The notes: a model not told the origin generated them from the letters alone. A stretch of 42,655 nt of DNA from Bacteroidota bacterium (GCA_016213405.1 JACRAM010000095.1:1-42655); one strand, 5' to 3'; positions 31,950 to 40,605 are shown, counted from the first letter of the stretch. A program made the numbers and translations.

Positions 31950-32713
31950 AAAGAATTTCTTTCGTCAGTTGCCCGTTGACCGCTGTCCGTTGCATTTTCT
32001 TTCTGGCTTTTATTCCCTACTTGCTGCTTGCTACTTGCTACTCTCAAACAAACATTTTTACGGCAGGATTTCAATACAAACCAATTTTCTCCAGTGCATT
32101 TTTCAGCACCGGAATAAAAACTGTTTCGCAGAACGGAATTGATTTTTCCATTTCTCAGAAGTTCGGCTATTGTGCAGGAATGGTTTTGAGAAGAGGATTT
32201 ACGAAAAGATTATCAATGGAAACAGGAATAAATTATGTGAAACGGAATTTCGGTCTCAGCATTACCGATACATCTTTCACCGGCAAATCCGATTTCACCA
32301 TCATAGGCTACGAAATCCCTGTTCAGCTTTTGATATTTTTACAGGCATCAAAAAAAGGATTCATCAATACATCTATGGGATTGTCGTGGGATATGTATCC
32401 TTCAAATATTACTACTAAAGACACCTACTTTAAACATAACGCCAAACGACACTCTCTTTTTCAAGGCTCCGCTCTCGCAAATCTTGGCTATGAATACCGC
32501 ACGGAGAAAAGCGGATACTTTTATATTGGAGCTTCGTATCATTTGCCTCTCTCCTACTTTTACGTTTCTTCCATCAACTATACTCCTAATCAGGAAATAG
32601 CAAGAATGAAACTGGGAGGAAATTATCTCACGTTTGATTTTCGTTATTACTTTCATGAAGAGCCCCTGAAACCTAAAAAAGAGAAGAAGAAAAAAAAGAA
32701 AGAGAAGCAATAG
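31946..32713 (+). CDS. Outer-membrane beta-barrel protein (PorT-like)
   Basis: A 255-residue protein. After a signal-peptide region ending TCYSQ it has alternating hydrophobic/polar strands (TAGFQYKPIF, GFTKRLSMETGINYV, YFYIGASYHLPLSYF, LTFDFRYYF), typical of a small outer-membrane barrel of the OMP_b-brl type. It ends in a very Lys-rich tail (KKEKKKKKKEKQ). Start ATG at 31946 overlaps the phosphatase stop. The signal-peptide DNA (31964-32045) is made of repeated words (TTGCCCGTTGACCGCTGTCC; TACTTGCTGCTTGCTACTTG), so a repeat may have contributed the leader. Role unknown; an association with the upstream signalling genes is inferred from coupling. Confidence 0.75.
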   Translation: MKRISFVSCPLTAVRCIFFLAFIPYLLLATCYSQTNIFTAGFQYKPIFSSAFFSTGIKTVSQNGIDFSISQKFGYCAGMVLRRGFTKRLSMETGINYVKRNFGLSITDTSFTGKSDFTIIGYEIPVQLLIFLQASKKGFINTSMGLSWDMYPSNITTKDTYFKHNAKRHSLFQGSALANLGYEYRTEKSGYFYIGASYHLPLSYFYVSSINYTPNQEIARMKLGGNYLTFDFRYYFHEEPLKPKKEKKKKKKEKQ

Positions 32714-32768
32714 GTTTCAGAAGGAGGCAAATGAATTTCTTATATCTTCGCAAATAAATTTTCAAACT

Positions 32769-33623
32769 ATGAAAAAATTATTTCTCCTGCTGATTGTTGC
32801 TGCTCCTTTTTTCTTTTCCTGCGGAAATGGAAAAGAAGACGCTGAAAAAGCACGCGAAGACAGTCTGAAAAACGTGAATCAAAATCTGAGCGGGCAAGTG
32901 GTGGCAAAAGATTCTGCCATCTTCGGGTTCATCCGCGCTTTCAACGAAATTCAGGATAATCTGGATGTGATTAAGGACAAGGAGAAACTCCTCACTACTT
33001 CCAGCCAGTCAGGCGAACTTGACCAGAATCAGAAAGACAAAATCATTGGCGACATACAATCTATTTATGATCTGATGGTGAAGAACAAGCAGAAGCTTGG
33101 CTCTATGAATAAGAAATTAAAAAAGGCGAATCTGAAAATTGCCGAGTTCGAGCAGATGATTGAGCGATTAAATAACCAGATTGCAGAAAAAGATGTGGAG
33201 ATTTCAGAACTGAAAAGCCAGCTGGAAAAGCTGAACATTGAGCTTTCGGAAGTTGCGATGAACTATGAAGCGGCACAGCAAATGCTGGAAGAGAAAACAG
33301 ATAAGCTCAACAAAGCGTTTTATGCTTTCGGAACTTCAAAAGAATTAATCAAGCAAGGTGTGCTCACGAAAGAAGGCGGTTTCATCGGCATAGGTAAAGC
33401 AGAAAAACTTAAAGACGATTTCAATAAAAGTTATTTCACTCAAATTGATGCTACTGAAACAACCTCTATTCCACTTGCCTGCAAAAAAGCAAAACTTATC
33501 ACCAACCATCCAAGCGGGTCATATAAATTTGACGGGCAAGACGGAAAAGTGGAAAAATTAATTATCACCAGTTCAGAAGAATTCTGGAGCGCTTCAAAAT
33601 ACCTTGTTATTGTGGTGGAATAA
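32769..33623 (+). CDS. Coiled-coil lipoprotein
   Basis: A 284-residue protein with a lipoprotein signal peptide, lipobox FFSC (Cys18), then GNGKEDAEKAREDS. Residues ~85-190 are a long coiled coil (MNKKLKKANLKIAEFEQMIERLNNQIAEKDVEISELK). The C-terminal ~90 residues form a beta-rich domain (GGFIGIGKAEKLK, TSIPLACKKAKLITNHPSGSYKF, EFWSASKYLVIVV) that occurs in related Bacteroidota lipoproteins. Probably an envelope scaffold. A TATCTTCG sequence ~15 bp upstream approximates the -7 element, so it likely has its own promoter. Confidence 0.75.
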   Translation: MKKLFLLLIVAAPFFFSCGNGKEDAEKAREDSLKNVNQNLSGQVVAKDSAIFGFIRAFNEIQDNLDVIKDKEKLLTTSSQSGELDQNQKDKIIGDIQSIYDLMVKNKQKLGSMNKKLKKANLKIAEFEQMIERLNNQIAEKDVEISELKSQLEKLNIELSEVAMNYEAAQQMLEEKTDKLNKAFYAFGTSKELIKQGVLTKEGGFIGIGKAEKLKDDFNKSYFTQIDATETTSIPLACKKAKLITNHPSGSYKFDGQDGKVEKLIITSSEEFWSASKYLVIVVE

Positions 33624-33627
33624 AAAA

Positions 33628-33658
33628 TTTGTCTGTTAATTCATATTATATATCTTTG
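33628..33658 (+). promoter_or_regulatory. Bacteroidota promoter for the T9SS protein gene at 33700
   Basis: TTTG at 33628-33631 (TTG -33 element) and TATCTTTG at 33651-33658 (-7 element, TAnnTTTG) are 19 bp apart, matching the Bacteroidota consensus spacing. The start of transcription should fall near 33665, leaving a ~35-nt AT-rich leader before the ATG at 33700. Confidence 0.75.
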
Positions 33659-33699
33659 CGCCTCAAATTTTTAAACCACTTAAACCAAAATCAACTTTC

Positions 33700-35568
33700 A
33701 TGAAAACAAAAGTACTTTCAGCAATTTCATTTGCTCTCTTTTTCGGCAGCACACTATTTGCTCAGACTTCTGGTGGCCCCGATGCGTATGGCTACGTTTG
33801 GAAAAACAGCGCTGATGTTGCCGGTCCAGCTTATTTGTGGAACGACATCAAAGCAACCGGAACCCAAATCACAGGTCTTGGCGATGATAACGTAGTTGCC
33901 AACATTCAACTTAACTGGCCCTTTCACTTTTACTGGACAGATTACAACAAAATAACAGTGGGTTCAAACGGATGGATTGGTTTTCCCGGTGCACCTGCAA
34001 ACATTGCGGCTCCGTTTCCTACGCTACCTAACTCCGGAGCGGCAAAAAATACCATTTGCCCCCTGCTGGCTGACTTAACTTTTACTAAAACAAATTCTCA
34101 GCCGGTTCCCGGCACCAGCGCATGGTATTGGTCAAATAACGTTGACACCATGATTGTTCAATACGATTCAGTTCCTTACTGGGTGAACACTGCCAACGGT
34201 TTTGCCGGAAGGTATACCTTTCAGGTTATCTTAAGCGGTGCTGACAGTTCAATCACGTTTCAATACAAAGTGGCAACTGCAGGAACTCCTGCTTATACAG
34301 CTTCTGAAGGCAGCGCAACAGGCATCAGCAATTCAACAGGCACTATTGGGCTTCAGGTATTGCCAAGTTTAACATTTCCTACAGCGCTCACAGCAGTTAA
34401 GTTTTACTATCCTAACCCTGTTACTTACCAGGTGTATGATGCAACTCCTAACTGGAATCAAAATACTGCCAATGGAGGATTTTTTGTATCGGGTCCCTAT
34501 GCGGCACCACTCAATATGACTACTGATATTGGAAATGCCGGCAATAGTACTATAGGCGGCATAGGCGTTATGGGGCAGTTGTTTGATATCAGCTTATCTC
34601 AGGTTTGGACCAGCAGTGCATCTGTTTCTTCTCTTCTGGCAGGAGCTGATACAGTGATTACTTACGGAACACCCTACACTTCAAACACTTTTGGAACCTA
34701 CATTTACCGCACAACAACATCTAACGCTACGCCTGCCGATATGAATCCGGGTAATGACATTACAGATGTTGAAATGGTAGTAGTTGATACTACATTGGCA
34801 ACTGTAGGGTTATCATATGTTACTGCCACTACAGCCACTACCGGAAACGGATGGGGCGGCAATGGCGGACAGGGCATTTATGTTGAGCCGCCTTTCTATC
34901 CTGCAACAGTTGTTTCAGTAGAATACTTTCCTGTTAATACCGGAACTAACGCAGCAGATTACCACCTTACTCAAATCAATGATGATGATGGAGTAAACAA
35001 CTCAGCCGGAACACTCCTTTTTAATGATTCGATTTCAGCAACAGCAACCATCATCAATCAGTGGAATGTAAAAACGCTCGTTGCACCTCTTACTGTCACT
35101 TCAGGTGGAATATATGTAAGCTGGCTGGAGAACGGAGACTCTCTCAGCAACATTGGCACTGACCCATCATTACCGCTTTCAAACCGCAACTATGAAATCA
35201 TTGGCGGAAACTGGGCTGCTTTCAGAAACAACTCGGCTGAAGATTTGATGATCAAAGTGAACATTCAGGGTTCTAATACAGTTGGAACAAGCAACCTGAA
35301 TGAAAATGTTTTCTCTGTTTCTCAGAATTATCCTAATCCTTCTGCTACTTACACAAACATCAACTTTACTCTGTCTTCTGGCAGCGATGTTGCATTTACT
35401 GTAAGAAACATCATGGGACAAGAAGTTGATGGGATTAACTTCGGAAGCCAGTCAGCAGGTATGCACACTATTAAGTTGAACACGGCTAAACTTTCTTCTG
35501 GAATCTACTTCTACACAGTAAAAGCCGGTGACAACCAAATCACAAGAAAAATGATTGTTAGCAAATAA
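33700..35568 (+). CDS. T9SS-sorted secreted protein (putative surface protein)
   Basis: A 622-residue protein with signal peptide MKTKVLSAISFALFFGSTLFAQ. The first domain (~25-230) has PFHFYWTDYNKITVGSNGWIGF and FQVILSGADSSITFQYK, a beta-sandwich of the type found in many secreted proteins of Bacteroidota. A central Gly/Asn-rich region contains a V..VEYFPVNTG...Y.L.. segment, then a FlgD-like T9SS sorting domain (SVSQNYPNPSATYTNINF, ending KMIVSK). The strong promoter directly upstream and the terminator downstream indicate a single-gene transcript, likely well expressed. Ligand or enzymatic function unknown. Confidence 0.88.
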   Translation: MKTKVLSAISFALFFGSTLFAQTSGGPDAYGYVWKNSADVAGPAYLWNDIKATGTQITGLGDDNVVANIQLNWPFHFYWTDYNKITVGSNGWIGFPGAPANIAAPFPTLPNSGAAKNTICPLLADLTFTKTNSQPVPGTSAWYWSNNVDTMIVQYDSVPYWVNTANGFAGRYTFQVILSGADSSITFQYKVATAGTPAYTASEGSATGISNSTGTIGLQVLPSLTFPTALTAVKFYYPNPVTYQVYDATPNWNQNTANGGFFVSGPYAAPLNMTTDIGNAGNSTIGGIGVMGQLFDISLSQVWTSSASVSSLLAGADTVITYGTPYTSNTFGTYIYRTTTSNATPADMNPGNDITDVEMVVVDTTLATVGLSYVTATTATTGNGWGGNGGQGIYVEPPFYPATVVSVEYFPVNTGTNAADYHLTQINDDDGVNNSAGTLLFNDSISATATIINQWNVKTLVAPLTVTSGGIYVSWLENGDSLSNIGTDPSLPLSNRNYEIIGGNWAAFRNNSAEDLMIKVNIQGSNTVGTSNLNENVFSVSQNYPNPSATYTNINFTLSSGSDVAFTVRNIMGQEVDGINFGSQSAGMHTIKLNTAKLSSGIYFYTVKAGDNQITRKMIVSK

Positions 35569-35598
35569 TTCTCCTTTCTGACGCATTATTTTTCACAT

Positions 35599-35636
35599 AA
35601 AGCCGTTCTTAATAATAGTAAGAACGGCTTTTTTAT
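35599..35636 (+). terminator. Intrinsic terminator
   Basis: AAAGCCGTTCTTA (35599-35611) pairs exactly with TAAGAACGGCTTT (35619-35631), a 13-bp stem with a 7-nt loop, running into TTTTTATTT. It lies 31 bp after the stop of the T9SS protein gene. Confidence 0.92.
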
Positions 35637-35673
35637 TTGATTTATTTTTAGTTCATTCGCACATTCATTTGTT

Positions 35674-36813
35674 ATGAAATTATTTTTGTCAATAGCATTT
35701 GTATTTAGTTGCGTGATGCCTCATGCAGGTTATTGTTTTTCTCCTAAAGGGAAAAAGACCTCAGGAGACAGTTTGTCCGCCACTTCTCGAAAACCCTTGT
35801 TCAGGCACAAACATGAAGAATCCACTTCTCCTTTGATTGAAAAAATGAGCGATGAACAGTTGATGCTTCTCATCGACCACATGTTTGAGGCAACTTATAT
35901 GCCGTCTGACCTATGGAGCGAAGTGATGATGGAAACAGCAAAAAGAAACCTGAGCAAGATAAACAGATTTGAATCAGACGTGGATGAAACCTGCTCTCAG
36001 CCATCAGGACTGCACATTGAAAAACTTCTTCCTGATTCTGTTGCCCCCTTTTCTGATCCTGACATGATGTTCCTTCACCCCGCTTCAAATTATTACAATG
36101 AATGGGATGAAGACCTTTCCACACTTTTTAAAGATGAATTTACTTTAGATGCTACTTATACACTTGAACTTGAAAACACAGAGTTCGGGTGCTTCAACAT
36201 GCCTTCATGGGGACCTGTGTCTTCAACTTTCGGATGGAGACACAACCGCTACCACAAAGGAATAGATATCCAGATGAGAAAAGGAGACACTATTACTTCT
36301 GCTTTTGACGGAATGGTGCGCTTCGCTAAAAAGCAGGGTGGCTACGGAAACGTAGTGATTGTTCGTCACTACAACGGACTCGAAACTGTTTACGCGCATC
36401 TATGGAAAATAAAAGTGAAAGATGGCGATGTAGTTTCGGCAGGAGATTTAATCGGGCTTGCCGGAAGCACCGGTCATTCTACAGGACCACACCTTCACTT
36501 TGAAGTCCGCTTCATGGGTGCGCCTGTTGACCCGCAGTATTTTATTTCCTTCGACTACGGGAACTTACTTTTCAATACAGTTATTCTGAAAAAGAATAAG
36601 AGCGGATTGCTTGCCGCTTTTCATCCCGATACAGAATTTCATACTGTGGAAAAAGGAGAAACCTTCGCTGAGATTGCAACACATTACGCTACCACTACAA
36701 AAAAACTACGCGAGCTGAATGCCATAGCACCCAAGCAATATGTAAGATTGAAGCAGGGACAGGTTCTTCATGTAAGGGAAATTGAATGCGCTGAATCAGC
36801 TTCTTCCAAATAG
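35674..36813 (+). CDS. M23 metallopeptidase with LysM domain
   Basis: A 379-residue exported protein with signal peptide MKLFLSIAFVFSCVMPHAG. The LytM/M23 zinc site is complete: H-x3-D in YHKGIDIQM (near 193) and HLHFEV (near 272), with the surrounding GWRHNRYHKG and GSTGHSTGPHLHF. A C-terminal LysM-like domain (TVEKGETFAEIATHYATTTKKLRELN...LKQGQVLHV, ~325-370) binds peptidoglycan. It therefore cleaves peptide cross-bridges in the cell wall or regulates such cleavage. The middle part (~45-165) is unusual, with an acidic, helical region of unknown role. Expression from its own promoter is likely. Confidence 0.9.
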   Translation: MKLFLSIAFVFSCVMPHAGYCFSPKGKKTSGDSLSATSRKPLFRHKHEESTSPLIEKMSDEQLMLLIDHMFEATYMPSDLWSEVMMETAKRNLSKINRFESDVDETCSQPSGLHIEKLLPDSVAPFSDPDMMFLHPASNYYNEWDEDLSTLFKDEFTLDATYTLELENTEFGCFNMPSWGPVSSTFGWRHNRYHKGIDIQMRKGDTITSAFDGMVRFAKKQGGYGNVVIVRHYNGLETVYAHLWKIKVKDGDVVSAGDLIGLAGSTGHSTGPHLHFEVRFMGAPVDPQYFISFDYGNLLFNTVILKKNKSGLLAAFHPDTEFHTVEKGETFAEIATHYATTTKKLRELNAIAPKQYVRLKQGQVLHVREIECAESASSK

Positions 36814-36858
36814 CAGATTCTACTTATCTTCACGTTTTATTTTTGAACCCTTTCAACA

Positions 36859-37971
36859 ATGAATATTGGATTTGATGCCAAGCGCGCTTTTCTGAATTCC
36901 AGCGGGCTGGGAAACTATTCGCGAACAGTGATTACATCGCTTGTGCAGAATTTTTCTGCGAACCATTACACCCTCTTCACAACAAAGAAAAACAAATCAA
37001 CATTCAGTGAATTTATTTCCGGAAAGAAGAATGTATCTATCATCCAGCCAAAAGGAATTGTTGATACAAAGCTGAATTCAAGATGGCGTTCTTATGGAAT
37101 TACAAAGCTGCTGGGCAATATTGATGTCTATCACGGATTAAGCAATGAGCTTCCGTTCAACATTCAGAAGTTCAAAGGAAAGAAGATTGTCACTATTCAT
37201 GATTTGATTTTCCTGCGTCATCCTAAACTTTATCCGTTCATTGACAGAAAGATGTACAACAAGAAGTGTATGTCTGCTTGCAAATTAGCCGATGTGATAG
37301 TTGCGATAAGCGAACAGACAAAGAATGACATACAGGAATTTTACTCGGTTGATTCCAAAAAGATAAAAGTAGTTTACCAGAGCTGCGATGATCTATTTCA
37401 CACAGAATACAGAACAGAAGAAATCAATAAAGTAAAAACCAAATACGGTCTCCCTGCAAAGTATCTCCTGAATGTAGGAACCATTGAAGAAAGAAAAAAT
37501 CTTCTGACAATTGTTAAAGCGATAAAAAATATAAAAGACATTCCGCTGGTGGTGGTTGGAAAAAAGAAAACGTATTTCAAAAAGGTGCAGGAGTTTATAG
37601 CAAAAGAAAAAATAGAAAAAAGAATTTTATTCCTTGCGAATGTTCCAACCGAAGATTTGCCTGCCATTTACAGTGGAGCAGAAATTTTTATTTATCCATC
37701 GCTCTTTGAAGGATTCGGAATACCGGTTATTGAAGCGCTCACCCGCAAAACTCCGGTCATCACGACAAAAGGCGGTTGCTTTACAGAAACAGGAGGAAGT
37801 GATTCGGTTTATATTGACCCTATGAACACAGAGCAGCTCGCACATGAAATCACCCATCTTTTATCCTCTCCAGGTAAAAGAAAAGAAATGAGTGAAAAAG
37901 GATTTGAACATGCAAAGAACTTTCTTCCGGAAACTATTGCATCGCAAATGATGAAGCTATATTCTGAATAG
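36859..37971 (+). CDS. Glycosyltransferase family 4 (GT-B)
   Basis: A 370-residue cytoplasmic protein with a GT-B fold pattern: N-terminal MNIGFDAKRAFLNSSGLGNYSRT, VYHGLSNELPF, TIHDLIFLRHP; C-terminal YLLNVGTIEERKNLLTIVKA, IFIYPSLFEGFGIPVIEA (the E-x7-E nucleotide-sugar motif) and TKGGCFTETGG. It transfers a sugar from a nucleotide donor, probably to a lipid-linked or surface polysaccharide; substrate unknown. The stop codon directly abuts the ATG of the tsaC-like gene, so the two are probably co-transcribed. Functional link between them is not evident. Confidence 0.88.
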   Translation: MNIGFDAKRAFLNSSGLGNYSRTVITSLVQNFSANHYTLFTTKKNKSTFSEFISGKKNVSIIQPKGIVDTKLNSRWRSYGITKLLGNIDVYHGLSNELPFNIQKFKGKKIVTIHDLIFLRHPKLYPFIDRKMYNKKCMSACKLADVIVAISEQTKNDIQEFYSVDSKKIKVVYQSCDDLFHTEYRTEEINKVKTKYGLPAKYLLNVGTIEERKNLLTIVKAIKNIKDIPLVVVGKKKTYFKKVQEFIAKEKIEKRILFLANVPTEDLPAIYSGAEIFIYPSLFEGFGIPVIEALTRKTPVITTKGGCFTETGGSDSVYIDPMNTEQLAHEITHLLSSPGKRKEMSEKGFEHAKNFLPETIASQMMKLYSE

Positions 37972-38619
37972 ATGGACGAAGAAATAAAAAAGGCAATTGA
38001 CGTTCTCCGGACAGGCGGAACCATCCTCTACCCTACCGATACCATCTGGGGAATCGGCTGCGATGCCACGAATGAAAAAGCAGTGGAAAAAGTTATAGCA
38101 ATAAAGGAAAGGAAAGAAGAAGCCCCTGCCCTGAAAGGAGAAATACAGATGAATGAAAACAATTTGTCCGGGCTCCCTTTAGAGCGGGGGGCAAGAACGG
38201 GGGGCAAATCATTTGTTGTTTTAGTAAGCGATGAAGGAATGCTGAACCGATTTGTAAAAGATGTTCCCGCACAGGCATGGGATTTAATTGAAGTAAGCGA
38301 CACTCCGCTCACAATCATTTATGATTCAGGAAGAGGATTTGCAAAAAATATTCTGGCGGAAGACGGAAGCATTGGTGTAAGAATTGTGAAAGATGATTTC
38401 TGCCAGCGATTAATACATAAGTTTGGAAAGCCGCTTGTATCAACTTCAGCAAACATAAGCGGCACCGAAGCTCCGCAGAACTATGATGAGATTTCAGAAG
38501 GGATAAAAAGCAAAATAGATTATATTGCAAACTGGAGACAAGATGATTTTTCAAAATCAAAACCTTCTTCCATTATTAAGTTAAAGATGAACGGAGAATT
38601 CTTGATAGTGAGAAAGTAA
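37972..38619 (+). CDS. tsaC: TsaC/Sua5-type threonylcarbamoyl-AMP synthase with in-frame repeat insertion
   Basis: A 215-residue YrdC-domain protein. YPTDTIWGIGCDA, AIKERK, the SFVVLVSDEGML strand and STSANISGTEAP are the usual nucleotide-, threonine- and bicarbonate-binding segments. It makes threonylcarbamoyl-AMP for the t6A modification at A37 of ANN-decoding tRNAs. Between AIKERK and GKSFVVLVSD, normally a short loop, there are ~27 additional residues (EEAPALKGEIQ...GARTG) derived from GC-rich palindromic DNA. The loop is at the surface in known structures, so activity may persist. The stop lies inside a GA-rich inverted repeat that precedes the four-helix-bundle gene. Neighbours cca and miaA also act on tRNA. 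Confidence 0.85.
   Translation: MDEEIKKAIDVLRTGGTILYPTDTIWGIGCDATNEKAVEKVIAIKERKEEAPALKGEIQMNENNLSGLPLERGARTGGKSFVVLVSDEGMLNRFVKDVPAQAWDLIEVSDTPLTIIYDSGRGFAKNILAEDGSIGVRIVKDDFCQRLIHKFGKPLVSTSANISGTEAPQNYDEISEGIKSKIDYIANWRQDDFSKSKPSSIIKLKMNGEFLIVRK
38118..38203 (+). repeat. In-frame palindromic insertion in the tsaC-like gene
   Basis: A GC-rich segment reads in frame but is foreign to the family. It starts with CCCCTGCCC...AAAGGAG. It continues with a 48-bp unit whose ends are inverted (ATTTGTCC at 38162-38169; GGGCAAAT at 38202-38209) and which contains CTCCCTTT and runs of G. It resembles the palindromes in icmF and miaA. Exact edges are inferred from where YrdC-family homology stops and resumes. 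Confidence 0.6.
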
Positions 38620-39091
38620 GAAGGTTAGAAAGCAGGAAAGACAAATACATAAATAAGAAAACAATTCAATGTACATGTCATGACTACATCACAAAAACCA
38701 CATAGGAGATTAATTTTATGGCAGAAAAGTATCGCCTTTTGTGTTTACGTTTATAAACTTTCAGAAAAATTCCCATCAACTGAAAAATACGGAATCACCT
38801 CTCAACTCAGGAGATGCGCAGTTTCAATTTCTCTTAATATTGCCGAAGGAGCAGGAAGAAATCACCAGAAAGAATTCATGCAATTTCTTGGAATTACCAA
38901 CGGCTCGATTGCAGAAGCAGACACCATCTGCGAACTGTTGTTACAACTTGAGTTCATCACGCAAAAAGAAAATGATACAATCATGGAAAAGATAAACGAA
39001 CTCTCAGCACTCAATAACGGGCTTCTTAAAAAGCTAAAATGTTTATGTACGTACTGAACTTTCTCACACTCTAACTCTCTCACCTTCTTAC
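38616..39091 (+). mobile_element. Candidate cassette: four-helix-bundle gene between GA-rich inverted repeats
   Basis: GTAAGAAGGT (38616-38625) and its exact complement ACCTTCTTAC (39082-39091) bracket the gene at 38680-39057, within longer GA/CT-rich tracts. The left copy overlaps the tsaC stop codon. The right tract (TCTCACCTTCTTAC) is 13/14 identical to the terminal repeat of the MITE-like hairpin at 40508-40605, suggesting a shared family. No transposase or target duplication is seen. Confidence 0.5.
38680..39057 (+). CDS. Four-helix-bundle protein (S23/IVS type, PF05635)
   Basis: A 125-residue all-helical protein matching the four-helix-bundle family first named from S23, encoded in intervening sequences of 23S rRNA genes: LILWQKSIAFCVYVYKLSEKFP, Y-GITSQLRRCAVSISLNIAEGAGR, FLGITNGSIAEADTICELL. 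Homologues form pentamers that bind nucleic acid; a relative (Avd) helps diversity-generating retroelements. Here it stands alone between tsaC and cca, bracketed by inverted repeats, as cargo of a small repeat cassette. Start is the ATG at 38680. Its role in this genome is unknown. Confidence 0.9.
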   Translation: MTTSQKPHRRLILWQKSIAFCVYVYKLSEKFPSTEKYGITSQLRRCAVSISLNIAEGAGRNHQKEFMQFLGITNGSIAEADTICELLLQLEFITQKENDTIMEKINELSALNNGLLKKLKCLCTY

Positions 39092-39096
39092 TACCT

Positions 39097-40503
39097 GTGA
39101 AAGATAAATTATCCCATCCCATCTTCAAAATTGTTTCCGACTGCGCATCGGAGATGAATGCGGATGCATATGTCTTTGGCGGCTGGGTGCGCGATTTATT
39201 ATTGAAGCGAGACTGCAAGGACATTGATTTTGTCTGCATCGGCAGCGGAATTGATCTGGCAGAGCGAGTGGCAAAAAAGCTGGGAGATAATTATCACGTA
39301 ACTATTTACAAGAACTTCGGCACAGCGCAGATTACTTATGAGGATTATGTAATAGAATTTGTAGGAGCAAGAAAAGAATCGTATGACAGAAACTCCCGTA
39401 AGCCCGTGGTGGAAGACGGCACTTTGGCAGATGACCAGAACAGGCGCGACTTCACCATCAATGCGCTGGCAATTTCTCTCGGCAAAAAAAATTACGGAGA
39501 ACTGCTGGACCCATTCGGGGGAATAAAAGACCTGAACTCGGGAATCATACGCACGCCATTGAATCCTGACATCACTTACTCCGATGACCCTTTGAGAATG
39601 ATGCGCGCCATCCGGTTTGCTTCACAGTTAGGATTCACCATTGAAAAAAAATCTTTCGAATCCATATCAAAGAACAAAGAGCGGATAAAAATAATTTCCA
39701 AAGAAAGAATTGCCGATGAGCTGAACAAAATAATTCTTTCGCCAAAACCATCAGTCGGATTCAAACTTCTGTTCGACACCGGATTGCTCAATCTGATATT
39801 TCCGCAGTTGGTTCTCCTGCAAGGCGTGGAATATGCCGATGGCAAAGGGCACAAGGATAATTTCTACCACACGCTGGAAGTGCTCGACAATATTTCAAAA
39901 AACACAAATGATCTATGGCTGAGATGGGCTGCCGTGCTGCACGACATTGCCAAGCCGCAGACAAAACGATTTGAAGAAGGGCACGGATGGACCTTTCACG
40001 GGCACGAAGACAGGGGCTCGCGCATGGTTCCTAAAATATTTGCCGAGTTAAAACTTCCGCTCAATGAAAAAATGAAGTACGTGCAGAAACTTGTTCTGCT
40101 TCACCTCCGCCCTATCGTACTCGCCAAGAATGAAGTCAGCGATTCAGCCGTGCGAAGATTATTGTTTGAAGCGGGCGATGACATTGACGACCTGATGATG
40201 CTTTGTGATGCCGACATCACTTCCAAAAATCCGGAGAAGGTGAAAAAGTATATGCGCAACTTTGAAATTGTGCGCGTGAAATTAAAAGAAGTGGAAGAAA
40301 AAGACAAGATGCGCAACTGGCAGCCACCCATCACAGGAGAAATTGTGATGAAAACTTTTAATCTACCTCCCTCAAAGACCATCGGCATCATCAAAGACGC
40401 GGTGCGCGAAGCCATTCTTGACGGAGTCATTCCCAACGAATATGAAAAAGCATTTGAATACATGATTCAGAAAGGCAAGGAACTGGGATTAGGGAGAAAG
40501 TGA
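39097..40503 (+). CDS. cca: CCA tRNA nucleotidyltransferase with HD domain
   Basis: A 468-residue class II CCA-adding enzyme (or poly(A)-polymerase-type relative). The nucleotidyltransferase core has GGWVRDLLL and DIDFV (the metal-binding D-x-D), then [13 protein letters not shown] and DPFGGIKDL. The neck follows ([25 protein letters not shown]), then a C-terminal HD domain ([23 protein letters not shown]). It repairs or completes the 3' CCA of tRNAs. Start is a GTG at 39097; no ATG fits better. It is followed immediately by a MITE-like hairpin and preceded by the GA-rich repeat, so it is bracketed by repeats on both sides. Length is normal for the family. Confidence 0.9.
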   Translation: MKDKLSHPIFKIVSDCASEMNADAYVFGGWVRDLLLKRDCKDIDFVCIGSGIDLAERVAKKLGDNYHVTIYKNFGTAQITYEDYVIEFVGARKESYDRNSRKPVVEDGTLADDQNRRDFTINALAISLGKKNYGELLDPFGGIKDLNSGIIRTPLNPDITYSDDPLRMMRAIRFASQLGFTIEKKSFESISKNKERIKIISKERIADELNKIILSPKPSVGFKLLFDTGLLNLIFPQLVLLQGVEYADGKGHKDNFYHTLEVLDNISKNTNDLWLRWAAVLHDIAKPQTKRFEEGHGWTFHGHEDRGSRMVPKIFAELKLPLNEKMKYVQKLVLLHLRPIVLAKNEVSDSAVRRLLFEAGDDIDDLMMLCDADITSKNPEKVKKYMRNFEIVRVKLKEVEEKDKMRNWQPPITGEIVMKTFNLPPSKTIGIIKDAVREAILDGVIPNEYEKAFEYMIQKGKELGLGRK

Positions 40504-40507
40504 GGGA

Positions 40508-40605
40508 GTGAGAAGGTGAGAGTGTGAGAGCGTATTAACTTTTCCCGAAGGGACTCTCCGAAGGAGTCCTTCGGACCTTCGGAGCTAACTTTCTCACCTT
40601 CTCAC
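40508..40605. repeat. MITE-like 98-bp hairpin with 14-bp terminal inverted repeats
   Basis: GTGAGAAGGTGAGA (40508-40521) is the exact reverse complement of 40592-40605. Inside are nested palindromes: CCGAAGGAGTCCTTCGG (17 bp, odd centre) and GGACTC/GAGTCC. The sequence starts just after the cca stop (40501-40503). It shares its terminal repeat with the right side of the four-helix-bundle cassette. No coding capacity. Could also act as a transcript-end structure. Confidence 0.75.

Noticed and set aside
31847-32074. Minus-strand 75-residue frame opposite the outer-membrane protein start
   Set aside because: Low-complexity translation of the word repeats and of the IS end; no family pattern.
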